DNA from: Spongilla lacustris
Taxonomy: Eukaryota > Porifera > Demospongiae > Spongillida > Spongillidae
Reading direction: 5' to 3'
Length of the DNA stretch: 64,000 bases
Assembly (NCBI GenBank): GCA_949361645.1
Contig: OX442422.1
Location: forward strand, 1,226,580-1,290,579
The notes under the pieces were generated by a model that had not been told where the DNA came from, searched no databases, and saw only the letters and a program-made list of their open reading frames with translations. A program made the position numbers and the translations under genes. This document shows, one piece after another, positions 36,001 through 51,000 of this stretch. Within the stretch, counting starts at the first letter, position 1. Every line of letters begins with the position of its first letter.

Positions 36001-39000
36001 GTTAGCGTCTGAGACAGTGAACAGTATCCAAATACCTGCATAACATTCATTTTAAACATCAGGAGAGGGGGTTGGAGGCAAAGTTTCCAAAATTGATGCA
36101 GCATTCCCCCTCTGAATGACAACAGAAAACCTTTGCTGAAGGTTTGCCAGAAAGCTTTTTTATTGTCACCAATGTGACAACCCAAGTCTGACAAGACTTG
36201 GAGTAAAGGCCAATGGATTCAAACGCAACAGGTGTGAAAGAATTGTATGAAAATAAGCACTATTTACAAAAACGTACATTTATAGGCATCTGAAAGCTCT
36301 AAGCCTCCAACTGAATCTTCAGTTATAATTTCAACTTTCTGAATTTACCTCTCATTAATATACAATGACCACTCATTTCAAGTCAATGTTTGTGATTTAG
36401 ATTGCGATTAGTTAATTAACTATTCGCGGTAAATGTTTAACAAATTTCCCTTGATTGTTGAACACCCTGTATATATGCAGACAAAAAAACCCATTGAAAT
36501 TTGTGATTGTTGTAGTGAAACTGTTATTAAACTGTAAAAGCAGAACTGAACTTGATCAATTTACGTTATACTAGTACCTTCAGCTATGAAAACACGTTTA
36601 TTTGAAATCATTTTGCTCCACAATAATACAAGAAATGAATTATATTTATTTCAAATAGCTCGTCTCTTTGGGACCAGATGACAATGCCAGTTCTCTCGTC
36701 ACCAGACTATCGTTTATAGTCGTTCGCAGATCAAAGATTAAAGAGTCAGGTCACCAGACTGACCGTATGCACTTTTTTAGGTGGTTTACACGAATTATTA
36801 AAATAGATATTCAAGTTATAAAATTAGCATAGCTGGAAAGAGCGTGGAAAATACATTATAATGGTACATCATATGTGTAGATATCGTTCATATTACGAAC
36901 AATAATCAACGTTTTGTAACCCAAAAAAAGAGACGCGGTAATCAATATTAATCAATAGTGCGGTAAATATAAAATTGGCATGGTTATGGTTTCAAGCGAT
37001 GTAATGCGGTAAAGTTAATATATATATTCATAATTTAACTTTCTGACCCTATAGAGGCTATTGGTATCTTATAAAAACGGATTTTGCTTACTATGCAATG
37101 CTCTATATGCATGCAATTTGCATGACAAAATAGATTAGAGCACTTCTACATATATATACATGATTGAGCAAATATGATAAGTCAAAAGTGGTAACAAAAC
37201 TCATGCAAGATCACCTCTTCATCATCTGGAACCAGTCACTTAGCATCAGAAACAAGTTAGTCTATCACTGGTGGCTTCCAGAACAGAAATAGTTTTCTTA
37301 AACTTGCTACTTTGGACTTTCCACTCCATTAAAGTTTGCCTTAAGATATTGAGCTTGAGTTTTTTTCTAAGGTGACATTTAATTAAAAAAAAACTTTCTT
37401 GGTGAGAGCTCTCATCTGCGGGTCAGTGATGAGTTTTTAGTCTATTCACTAATAATGCTTAACTGATATTTGGTACAATATGGAATGGCCTGGCTGAATC
37501 AAAGGTGATGGTACTGGGTTTGGCTAAGGTACATCTCAATTACTTCCAAAATTTTTTTTTAATGACACTATGATTTACTTTAGTATTGCTTGCCCTGGCA
37601 ACATATTTTTGATGTAGTGGTGCCCTGGAAAGTAGAACAATCCTTTTCATATAAATGGTACTTGAAGAATGTTGTCATCATTAATTAATGCCTGATAAGG
37701 TTCCACAAATACAACCAAGTCCCTGAATGTCTACATGGAAACATACAAGTGAAAACCTTTCTCTGTATATATTTTTTGGTACTTCAAAATACGCATCAAT
37801 CTACGGGAGAAAATGGCGGTTATTGAATAGGGGATTTTGCGCCATCTGGGAAACATCCTGCGCCTACACCAAAACTGTACGTGAAACTGTCATAATAAAC
37901 GCTACAGTGTTTAAAGAATGAGTTTTAGTGGATACCAAGCGCGTTGTTGGACGAATAAGGTGCATATTTATTCGATGGAATTGGTCCGTTTTTTGAGCGG
38001 TACGTACGTTGCCCAGTACACGATCTCCCCACTTGTAAACTATTTAAAGATGTACCCAAAGGTATTATCTTTGACAAAATCCACACATACAAGCCTGCTA
38101 AAGCATGTTTAGCGTACCAATAAGCTCCTTTGCTGAGGATCTCTTAACAATTATGAAAAACCCGTGCCAAAAATTGTACCGTTACGTGGTCTTAAATTTT
38201 TGGGTACATTTCTGGGGTGCTTTGAACTACCTAACTTTTTTTTACGTCATCCGCGCTCGGTCGTTCGTTAAATTTTTCACGGTCTTCCTACTTTTGCGGA
38301 TCTGACGGTCGTAGTTTTAAACACTGCCGGACGGTCACGGTCAGCTCGAATTTTTTCTCCTTTGGTGAACGGCTGGCGGGCAGCCAAGGCTGACCGCGCC
38401 AATACTGTCAATTCGATAAAAACATCGAAGAATGATATGCTTTTACGGTTTAATACAAATTTTACCATTTAATATTTTGTATTACTGTGATTGTAAATTT
38501 TCTTTTAGTGGTTATTATTTTTCTAGCTTCAGTGCGATGCGCTTGTCTGGTGTTCCATGAATATTTCTCGTACATTAATTAAAACGCAAACGGTTAATTA
38601 ACAGGTAATTGTTGTTAAAAGTTCTAACAGCACATGCTGGTAAAATTGCAAAGCTCTCCTAAATCAAGTACATTGTGAGATTTAAATTGTCTTTTATTGT
38701 AGGTGTTGTAATTAGGTACCCATGCATTTGCATACCGTTCAGTTGCGTGTAATACATGCAGTAAAATCATAATCTAAATTCCAACAGTTCTAGATATATA
38801 GCAGTAAAATAAAATACTGTTTTGTTTCATTGCAGATTCTTAAGTGCTATATAACATATTAATAGCTTTTATTCATTAGATAATTATCCCTGAAGCTACT
38901 GAACTCAAGGATTTGCATAAAGATGATATTCAAATTGTTATAATAAATAACTTGAGTACTGATATGAGATGGACATATGACATGAATAATAGACAGAGGA

Positions 39001-42000
39001 CTTGGTGGTTTATTGTTTCACAGAGTTGCAGAAAATTGCCTTCCACTGTTGAAAACTTTGATTTAATTGATCAATATGGCAACACAGTTTTATTGTTTGT
39101 AAAAATTTACACATCTTATGTTCATCATGTTGTACCTTCACCAGAAAGAATTTTTGATGTTGAGAGCTCTCCTGATGTTAAGTTGTATTTTGGTTGGATC
39201 CAAATGCTACAGGATTCTTTCCAAAGTTTAAGAATGCAGCTTTCCAAAGGGGATTATACATTGAAGGATATAACTAAAATTAGCTGTGTATCAAAACTGC
39301 TGAAGCAAATAAATGATGCTATATGTCCCAATTCATTGGGCTTTCAAATCAGTGATCTGAAAGGCAGATTTTTTGAATTATTGCAAGCAATTGAAGATAT
39401 TTTTCTTCTTTACAATGATAGCAACAATGACTCTCTAATGTTGCATCACCTTCTTGAGCACTATCATGTTTCAGTTCCAAATGCGATAACAAATCATCTT
39501 TCTCTTCTGTCAAAATCAGAGTATAGAGCATTAGAAAAGGATAAACGTGGTAGACCTCTAAAATTAAGCATCAAACCTAAAGATGGCCTCACACTCAGAC
39601 AACTAGAAGTGTTGAAACAAGAAATAGTTGAATTTGTACAACGAATTTCTGAATGTTTAAAAACTGCAGTATTCTTCTTTGACCATCCATGTCAAATTCA
39701 TAAGCACTATTATGATTTATTTCTACAAAAAGAAATCCAACTGCCTAGGACAAATGAGGAAATAACATCTGATGTGTTCAAAAGAGTGCTATCATCAACT
39801 ACAAAAGCCTTAATTGATTTGTGTGTTGGAAATGTTCAATACTCTGAACTCCCATTACAAAAGGAGGCATCCATCTCTGATTTAGAATTCGAATTTCTGA
39901 TGCATTTTTCAGAGCTGCATGGATGTAGTTCAGAAGGATTATCTGGCATTAGATGTATGGCAGTGATTGGACAATTACCTCTTCAATTGCAGGTAATGAA
40001 AAAGGTTTTTGATCAGTATGGATTGAAGCATTGTCATGATTCCAACTTCCTAAAAGCCATAGTTGAATCCGAAAGTATGCAACAAGGTAAACTCACCATT
40101 CAGCCATGTGAAGCTGTAAAAATGCTAAAACATATTGAATCCCTTTTACACTGCTCTTTTACACAATTACAAAACACCATTAGACTGTTTGAATCAGTAG
40201 CTAACAGTGCTCCATTTTATCAATTTGCCATGGATAGAAAGTTCTATGGCCCAAAAGGTATGGAATTATTTCAACAAAAGTATGAAATACTAACAGCTCA
40301 ACTACAGCACGAAGAGTATGATGACGCAGTATTGAACCACCTTTATGCTGCTTACAGAGTCATTCTACCATTTTTGAACACTGATCAAGATTACGAAACT
40401 TTCATGAGCAATGTTGTACAGTTGGATGCCACAAATGGATTGAAGCAACTCCAAACAGTGAATGAAAACATCACACTCATCCAGATTTGGTTCTCAAGAG
40501 TAGAGGTACCATTTATAAATACTTTTGTTGTATCTATTGATATGTGAAATAATATTCTCTCTTACTAGGATGAAAATGATCAAAACATTTTAACGGTTTT
40601 AAATGCCATTTTGGAGAAAGGATACTACATATTTAAATTTACAATCACAGATGAGATGGTGGCTACAATAGAATTAACACTAACGTATCACACTACTACT
40701 CATGCTAAGGAATGGTCAAAAGAAGGACTGTGTGAGTTTGTCAATAAACTTGGATTCATGGTGGATATTGAATTGGAGGAAAAGCAAAAGATTAAAGATT
40801 TCATCTACTCAAATGAGGTAATAGCACATTGCCCAATATAAGATTTTATCAGTGATTTGCATGATTTTGCTGCAAGGGTGGGGTGTGTGATATTAACAAT
40901 GAGAACATCAAACTCAAGTGATACATATCGTTATACCTCAAATCCAGTGTGCAAATAAACTACTTCGCCATTATCAGGAACTGCAAAACAGAGGGAATGC
41001 ACAGTTTGCTCCAGGTTCTCAAGAAATAAAAGTAATGTGTGATAGGGATGCACTTGACATTCAGGTATAGTTAATGAGAAATCTTGTCATCTATTAATTC
41101 ATTAATTTGCTTTCAGGTTGGAGAGGTTGAAAGAGAGCTTATCTCATGGAACAAAGAACTATCTTTTCTATATAACGAAAACATTTGGTTATGTTTTTTT
41201 CGAATCCCTAAGCTGTCTAGAATTCACTTAATGCTAGTTCAGCAATTAGAAGAGGCTGTTATAGTAAATGAGATTGGTTTTCTGGTTTGTAATTGTTCAG
41301 AAGATTTTGCTAAAATGTCCAGCAAAGTAAAGGTTAGTGACTATGCATTAGGATAGCACATGCAACATGCCATAATGTTTTTCTATGTATACTGTACTGC
41401 ATAGGAAGTTCTGAAGGACAGCTTTGTACCTTTTGAATCACCACTACACAGCCTCAATCAGCCTTTAAAAGACATTTTTGACGGTCATGCTCTACCATGC
41501 CCCAAATCGGATCCATGCCAGACTTCATTTACACTTCATACTGGATGCAAAAGAGAAGATTTGTGTATTAAAGTTCTAGCAATTTTTGGCTGCATTCCAA
41601 AACCTTTTCAAATGCTCCATTGTCAGGAAACTACAACAAAAGATGAACTATACAATATCCTTGTTTCCTCAGCAAAATTTTCATTCATGGCCATCATTGT
41701 AGAAGTGAATAAATTATCGCATCAAATGCAAGAGGTACATTCAGTCAAAGGTTTTAATTTGCATGCTAGTGGTACATGATGTTCATGGTTTTGAAAGCTT
41801 GGATCACCATGCTTTTAATACAGTCCTAAAATATTTTGTAGTTGAATCATTCTGATTGATAATGAGATTAGCCTTGTGCCATTGAGTTGTATCAACATTT
41901 GGTTGCCACCTCATATAATAATATTCAAGAGCTTTTACAACCTTACAAGTGGCAAAGAGCTGTTTAATCACATTCATGATATTGCACAATATATTATTAT

Positions 42001-45000
42001 AATTTAGAATAATTATAATTATGATATAATATTATTATAATGATATTTTAATAATAAACATAAAAAATAAATAAATAAAAATAAATAAATAAAAATAAAT
42101 AAACATAAAGCATAAAATACATAATAATTATTCAAATAAATAAATAACAATTGATGTGAGTGATATACATGTACTACCAAGCAATAATATAACATATTGA
42201 TTCATAATTACATATATCATTGGAATGTCTGTTATTTTTAGATGGGGTGCAAGTTGAGTTGAAACACACTTTTAAGAAATTAATGTAACTTACAGTCTTA
42301 TGTAAATTTATCATGTGATCATAAAATATTTACATGTATGTACTTTGTATGGTCACCACTTTTTCACAGCCACTAATAATGTTCTAGTGACCTGTCACTA
42401 TTGTTGCTGAGAGTTTGCAACTGTGTAGAAGTAGATTAATTTTACTATAAGAAAGTAACAGAATATGCTTCATTCTTACTGCACCATAAGAAGGCTTGTT
42501 CATATGCAATGATTCCCAATTGTCTTGTGATCTGCATATGCGTACATCAATTTCAGGTAGCAAGCAATGCTATTGAGGCATGGAAAACGTTTGCATACTA
42601 TGTGTATACATATGAATTATTGTTATGTATGACACATTTCTTTATCCTGCAATAGTTCTTAGTTCAGCAGAGTGAGCTTCAGTCTTCAAAGTCTTTATGT
42701 GTTCACCTTTTGGAAACAGATCGTTCTATCATGAAAGATCAGGGCAGTAGCCACACTTTAGTAAGTGGTCCAGTTACTATAGTCCTTGCAATTGGCAGAA
42801 TATGAATGGGGGGGGGGGCATGTGAGCATGTATAGAGTCCCAAATGTGTGCCACTATAAGGGTTATTGGACAAGACATGCCTCTGATAATTATTTTTCCT
42901 GGACAAACTGGTCGGTTAAAACTGTACAACTACAGCTATGAAGAAGAGAAAATGAATCCTTTCCATACAGAGAATTGTAAATAGTTGTATTCTACATTAG
43001 ATGCATGGCCTACATAGAAAAATCTGTGTAACATGAATATACATAAATAAATTACTATTCAAGCCAGTTTAGGAACAAATTTGACTACAGTACATGGACT
43101 GAAAGAATGGATGCATAAAATTCTTCTCCTATCACCTGAATATAGAACTTGCTAATTGAGATGACTTTACTAAGATAATGTAGAAAGACTTACAATAACA
43201 TCATTAATTAAGCTCATAAAATAAAGTATCCTCTAAATGACGCAGATAATTATTTATTTTATATACAAAAAGTGCTGGTTGCTTTGTCAAAAATTATGAT
43301 TCCAATTTAATGATTTTGCGTGTACATTTTTATGCATAATTAACAAATACATTTCCTACAGGAAATTGACAAGCAGCGTTGCAAGGCTATTTTTGCTGCA
43401 CAGACTCTACCAAAAATTCATTTAGTGTATGGCAAAGCAGGTGAGTTCTGTAATTCATATTTTGTATTAGATAAATCAACCACTTGTTAGGTAATGGGAA
43501 AACGCACTACATCAAGGAATGCCTGTGCCACTGTCCTAAAAGTGTTACTGTCACAATCAACGAGGGTTTTACTGTGCTCAAAGCTATTGAGAAACTACGT
43601 TCGTTGCCTTTTGGTCAAAAGGATTGTGCTATACATTTTAACATCACTATTGCAAGACGTAATCACATGCAAAATCCTGGATGTAATCAACATGATGGTT
43701 ATGCACATCTTCTCGAAAAGATAAATTGGTTCATGTTCGACCTACTCATTCTTGGTTATATAGAAGATCCTAATAGTGGATTATCATTTACACTTCAACA
43801 ATGGCTAAATTGGACATTTTACATTGAGCTTCCTTGTAAATGCCTTTCTGATGAAGAGTGTACAATGCTGCAGCACTTTGAGGAAGATTTTCCAATATTA
43901 GGATTGACTGGAGAGCCTATCCTAATATCTGATAAAACTCCACTTTCAGTTACAAAAGAGGTGCAATTAGTTTGCAAATATTTGAAAGCCTATGAGGATG
44001 GCAGAATAGATAGATTATATGATGAGAGTAAGTTCAAAGTTGTATTGATGTATGCTATATTTATGTGATACTAGCTGTTCCCATTCAAAGAGGAGGAAGT
44101 GAAATTCAGTAATGATGCTGACATACCTAGCAAAGATTGTGAAGAACTGATTAAAAAACACATGCGATTGTCTGATCGAAAGGCAAAGATGGATCAAATG
44201 CTGTTTGTGAAGTATGTTCATATTATTTGCATGCTTATCTTGAATGAAAGTCATGATTATATCCACCATCTGTACCTTGATAAGGTACATGTTCACTAGG
44301 TGTCAATTTTTAGATGGTCTTGAATCATTTAACTACAACCAAGGTCGTGGTGAATATATACAAAGTGAAAAGCGCTACACTAATACAAAAAACCTGGGTT
44401 CTACACTCATGGCCTGCATGCTAGAAGAAGTTAATGCACTATTTGACCCAGAAATTTTAAGAAACTGGTCATCAAAAGTCCAGCATAAGGTAAGATTGTG
44501 AGATGCGGGTTTTCATTTTATAACTGACTATACGATTCAATATCCCAGCTGATTTATGACTTCAAGGATAAAGGATCAAGTATTGGATTTATAACTTCTG
44601 ATCCAGACAAACTTGAAAGCGAAATGAAGCAAAATCTCATTAACATAGGGGTCAAAGTTCCATCACGCGTGTAAGTTAACTTAAAATCATAGATGGATAA
44701 GTATGCGATCTTACTTATTGTTACATATGGTGCTTGTAAGTATGCAATCTAAAATCGGTTCTTTCATCCTTATAAAAGTTTTTTTTCCAGAGTTAAACAC
44801 AGACCACTGCATCGCTATTAACACAGCATCACGACTATTAACATATTTGGCTTTCGCTGGACTAGCTGTTACCTTGATGTAAATAACAATGTACGTTAAA
44901 ACCGCGTTTCAAAAGAGCAGTATGAGTTTTATCACATACTCGGATACATAGTCCTATGTCATAATGATCGGCATCCTATATAGGACGCTATCGATGAAAG

Positions 45001-48000
45001 AACCTAATTTACGGTTAGCTTACGTTCTAGAATTTCAGAGTGCTGCAATATATTGCAATCATGCATATTCGTACCCACCCTACGAAAAATTCTTGGCATG
45101 ACATGCCATGACATGTTCCAAATTCATGCGTGATATGTTTTTGCAAGTGTTCCATTTTTTCTAGAGCACTGTTGAACATGCTCATATCATTACATTGCAG
45201 GCATATCACACTTCTAATTTGTACAGGTTGAAGAGTTTCTAAAACGCGTTCCCCCGAGAAGTTATAAAGCGGCACGCCCCTTAGCATGTTAGCGCGCATG
45301 CCTCGTCGGGGAATCGCTTTTTAGAAACTCTTCAACCTGTACAAGTTAGAAGTGTGATATGCCTGCAATGTAATGATATGAGCATGTTCAACAGTGCTCT
45401 AGAAAAAAATGGAACACTTGCAAAAACATATCACGCATGAATTTGGAACATGTCATGGCATGTCATGCCAAAAATTATTCGTAGGGCAGACCTACACATA
45501 TGTTAAGGAAATACCTGGCGTGCGTATCATTACAATGCCAACATTGGCTGTGACCTTTTATTAGACCAGTGGCGTTAAGAACCAGTGGCGGAGCTAAGGG
45601 AAGGGGGGGGGGGGGGGGGGGAGGGGGGGTAGTCTCGTACCCAGACCCTGACTCCCACAGCTGCGGATGGATTACATCACCGCTACGTGGAAAGCGGGTC
45701 TGGTGAACTGCTGTACTCAATTCTGTCCACGGTCACCAGAATGTTGGGGAACTAATCAGATTCTAGGTATGCAGTAATTGCATACCTTATAGTTATTGTA
45801 AGGAGTTATTGGTAATTGCAATGGTGGTGATGTACAGCTGAGCGGTGAACGTATGCGTTGTTTGACACATAAGACACTTCCCAATCATCGTACCTCTCAA
45901 TTGCAGTGCCGCCGCCAATGCAGGGCCGTAGATAACTTTTATAGTTTGGGGGGGGGGGCACAATACTTCTGCATGTCATTGTACCACCCCCTGTGTTCTG
46001 GGTGCAAGTTACCCCACCCTTTGCCAGCACTGGTCAGGAGTAGATTTTGTTGGTCCTTTGTACATTAAAGATCATGAGAAGGTGTGGATCTGCCTCTTCA
46101 CATGTTGTTTGATCACAGTGGTCCATTATTAAAACAACATCATCCTTGGTAAGCCCTTTCCAATTCCTTCTTGCTATTATAGCTGTGGTAACTCCAAGAG
46201 GTATTCTCTTCGCCAGAGATTATAAAAATGGGTAAGGATTGTACTCAAGAGCTTCATTCATCATGTCAATTCTGATGCTGGGGACATTCCGTACTCTCTG
46301 CGTTGGGTGGATCTGACAGACAATGGCCACATAACAGGTGTGATGGAGTGATGGACTCCTTAATGTCTGCAGTTGAAAGGTCAGGAATTAAAAGTAACTT
46401 CGATTTCAGCAATCATAGTGAGCAAATCATCATAAGACAGTGTAGCTCATTCAATAACCCATTTGAATATTATGAGTATCTCAAATATATATTCTACCCC
46501 ACCATGGTGCTCCTTGATATAAAAATGCCACTTGATTTGGATGTCCCTGAAGTAATTTTTTGTTGCTACACTAATTTTCCAACAATGATGTAATCATTCT
46601 ATTCGCAGCCTTGAAAGTTTTTCCATTATCTGACACAAGTATAGCGGGATGCCTGCATCTTGCACTGAAGCATTTGAAACAGGGTCCACTTATTAGCCAT
46701 AACTCTTTTTAGTGCGACAATCTTGGACAATTACGCTCGTATTTCAATTCCTTTTCTTTCTTTTTACAACACGTGTGATTACAATACATTTATTTACATA
46801 ATATTATGCAACAATAATAACATCTTGCACATGGCTACTTCTACGATATAGCAGCAGGGAAGGTCTGGAAACTAGCAGTTATCCATCAAAGCTAATGTGG
46901 TCAAAAATTGTAAAAAAGCTGCAACACTACAATCAAGTGAAGAGGCACCCTCAATACAAACAAAGTCCTTACCACAAAGATTAGCAGTAAAAAGAGAGAA
47001 ATGGGAGAATCCGAGACTGTCTCAATCAAGAGGCCATTATGGACTAGCTTGCTAGTCAACATGTGGGAGTATGTTGGGTAGTTATTATTTAAACACTATT
47101 GGGTTTTACATAAATTTATATTATTGTTTGATGAGATAGTAAAGAGGAGCGTGCTTAAGACTTTTCACTGACTGGTCAAACCCGATATGATAGTTCACCA
47201 AACCACACTGCCTCTCCATACCAATGCTGTACACTGGTATTTCATCTATGTTGCCTGCTTGCTCTTTCACTGAATACTCTAATCATGGCATCCAAGCTTT
47301 TGTACTGAACTACTGATCTTTCACCCTCATGCAATGTTTTTTACTCTCCTTCATCCTCTGGGCCTTCATCATACTACACAGAGTCCACTCCTTTAGAACA
47401 AAACATCTTTCTTTCTGTCTTCTGGCCCTCATATTATACTTGTATTCCATTTCACTCAAGCTTAAGCACTCCCCATTCCTTCTCTTATTTCCGAGTCTTC
47501 TGCCCTCATCAAACAACTCATTTTGCTTTGTGCAATATTCCTTGAACTCTTTCACATGCAGCTCTTGATTGTTCTTTGCCAGTCTCACCATACCTAACCC
47601 TCTCGACTCTGAATATTTTCCTGAATTTACTTCTCAAAGGAATGGTGGATACTGACACACAAGAGACAGTGTACTGCATTGAAGTACCTTGCACATCATT
47701 GCTTCGCAACTTTCCTGACAGCCCTTGCATTGGTCACTCCTCTATCCAGGTGGCATTTCAGCATCCCTATTGCACTTTTAAAATGGTGGGTAGTTTGGTA
47801 GAAGGCTGGAAGACCTTGTTTCTGAGTCGGGTTTTGCACACACTATACTCAGCACACCACTTTTCATGATTACAAAACAATATGCATTAAGACTAAGTAA
47901 AATAAAACGATTTGCGCTTTTGGGTATTCCTAGAGCGATGATTGATCGTGATATCAGCTAAATATATATCAGCTTATAATATATTTTCTGTTTGCGTGTA

Positions 48001-51000
48001 CACCGTTAATTGCCAATGCGTGGGTGTTAGAATGACTGATTTTGCTTTTTTCCATAAGGTGGGGGTACATGTATTTATTTCACAACAGACACGCACTTCC
48101 TATACTGAATTTCATCTACGTATGTCAATAAACAACTACCCAAGTGGACGCAATTCAATTCAACAATAAGTCATTATTTTGCAACCACCCCTCCCCCCCC
48201 CACACACACACACATAATAAAATCAATACGGATTGAAAGACATTTGCATATGCTCCTTTCACTATCACGCCTCATGCCTGACTATTTCAATTAATGCATG
48301 ACATTGTCCTAAATTACACAGTGGATGTCTTATTTCAGGGATCTACATTCGAGACAGCATCTGGATCTATGTCTATCTCGTGCAGTTGGTGTTGGCCTTG
48401 AGAACGGACGTCTTAAACTAATTGACAACTCTCATTATGTTCTAACCATGGATTACACGATTAAGATGCTGAGCATCCATGAACGCATGAAATGCAGAAT
48501 GCCAGTGATAATTCAAGGAGAAACTGGTGTAGGAAAAACTGCTCTTTTGAAGATGATTTCTGATCTATGGAATCAGTCATTTGTGATTGATTGGAGTAGG
48601 GAGAAGGGAAGACTATGTGGCATTTTGAAAGATCATGTTAAGCAACTTCAACTTTCTCAGGATATAATTAAAAAGTGCTTTGTAAGTTCCATATTTTTAA
48701 ATGTGTACGTTACGCACAAAGCATGGATTTGCACAATCCCGGTGTCAGAGGCATGGCTGTCCCCCTGGAAAAAGTGTCCCCCTGGACATTCATTCTTAGG
48801 CACGATTGTCCCCCCGGACATTGGTGCCTAGGAATGAATGTCCCCTCTAGGAATTATTGTCCCCCATGGCGAACATTTTTTCCTAGGCACAGCTGTCCCC
48901 CCCCCCCCCCCCCCCCCCCCCACCCCGCCCCCTCCCCTCCACTTTTTCACGTTTGCAATAAACGTTCAATCAAACACTTAGCCTTCGAATCCTTGCTTGT
49001 ATAAACTGATGTGCGCACGCGTACGTGCAGGGAGGTTTCTACAGACGAGGGTTGCAGGCCATGGACGACGAAAGCGTTATTAACTTCTTGGTATTCAGTT
49101 GGATTTTCAAAAGATCAGAAAAGTTATTTTAGACGAAAAGCCGGTGTGTTTTTATTATGCTAAAGGTTGTTACAAGATATGAGTGGCGATCGACAGTAGA
49201 AGCGTGTGATCAGATCGAAAGAAGTGCAGGAAAGAATAATCATGATGATAGCGGCCATGCTTCACCAGAAGATAAATCCTCAGGCGCGTATCCAGGATTT
49301 CAAAGTGGGGGTTTCAAACATTGTATATCTATACAAATACGAGCGGGGGGGGGGGGGGGGGGGGGGGGATCACCGTTGCCGTAGGCCAAATACGAAGGGG
49401 GGTGGGGGGTGGGAGAGGTCAGTACCAGTTAAGTTTCAACTATTACAGGCAAATGGCAAATACACACAGAATGAGTTAACACATCAATAGTCCATTGCGT
49501 CGACCTGTATGTCTGCCCCTGTAAGGATCTTGCAAGGATAGCCCTGGCGTTTGCTCTCACAAGTACAATTAATGCTCAGTCTGCCTTTGGGGGTGGGGTT
49601 CAAGCAACACGGAAACCGCTATGGATACGTTGTATACCGGTATAGATATATATCACCATGTATAGAAGCATGACTGTAACTTTGATATTTACTCATGCGT
49701 GCTGACTTACTTCCAAGCAAAGTGGAGTACTAAGAGTCAGTTGGTAAAGGTGTTTATACAAGCTACTGAATCCTTCAACTGGAAAAGCACTCAAGAAAGA
49801 CTGAAGCCATGCAATGAACGATTTCACCAAACCGATAAATGGCTCTGCACTGCATGCATGCAGCAAATACCTGCCTGACACATGCATGAAGCATGTTATC
49901 ATGGCACCAATCATTATTTTATGACCACACGCTAAATCATACTTGCACATGAATCTTCATACGTCTTTACATTTACACAAATGCAAGGATGCCTTTCATT
50001 GAAATGAGCCGGAGCCTTATATAGTAATAACTCATTAGCCTCTGCACATAACGTAACTACCCAAATAAGCAATTAGCCTTGTACACTTACACCAATCAGA
50101 TTTTGTACAGATAAAAAATGTTTCACATGCATGCAAGGACGAGCAGGCACGCAGACACGCACATACACGCATGTATTATAATATACATGTATATATCATG
50201 GCATGGGGGGACACTGGTGCCTAGGGTAGGACAATTATGCCTAGGCATAAATGTCCCCTGCGGACATACATGCCTAGGCATAATTGTCCGGGGGAGAATG
50301 GTGCCTAGGAACGAATGTCCGGGAGACAGCGGTGCCTAGGCATGAATGTCCGGGGGACATTTTGCGGAAGGGGGGGGGGGGGGGGGGGGAGGACAACCAT
50401 GCCTACGACACCGGGATTGTCCTACATGCGCGCAAACCCTGGATCCATGATTTGTGGTACAAACCGTGGATTGGCTGTAGTCTAGTCGGGCGGGCTACAG
50501 ACCAAACGCGGTAGTAGGGCCCGCCCGACTCGATTGGCTGCGCAATCCTGGGATCGCTCGTGCGCAAAGCATAGATCTGTAATATGTACATCAGTACATG
50601 TATTAGCAATGGGTAACGAATGACATATACATTACTTGATATCAAATAGCATGTGTTTGCAGTTTGGTTACAAATAAAGCTTTGCGAGCCTCCAATAATG
50701 CTACCAAATATGAAATACATTTCCCCTGAGATATCCCAGTATCTGCTGAAATATACGTAGACAAATTTTTACCACATGATTTTAATTAGCCTTGCATGTA
50801 TAAATTATACTTTCATTGAATTTCATGTACGTACATGTAGCCAATCAGCCCAAAACTAATCTCCATTGATTTAATACTATCATTTCCTCCATCATCGCGC
50901 ATTTCCTCTCTACTCAAGTCCTTGAATTTGAGGATGCCGGTCTGCCATTGAAAATGGTCCAGTCACCTGGCCAGTTATTTACTAAATCAGCTATATTTAA

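Noticed and set aside
44050..44090. Acceptor CTAG before CTGTTCCC for exon 23
   Set aside because: It puts the exon in a frame that stops early; acceptor ATTCAAAG keeps the phase.
46303..46593. ORF downstream of the BEL integrase fragment
   Set aside because: No family features; frame unrelated to the integrase text.
48675..49004. Cys/Pro-rich ORF after the P-loop exon
   Set aside because: It is intronic minisatellite read in frame past the GTAAGT donor.
48732..50423. CRISPR-like array of spaced repeats
   Set aside because: Eukaryotic intronic context, degenerate palindromic units without distinct spacers, and no cas genes.
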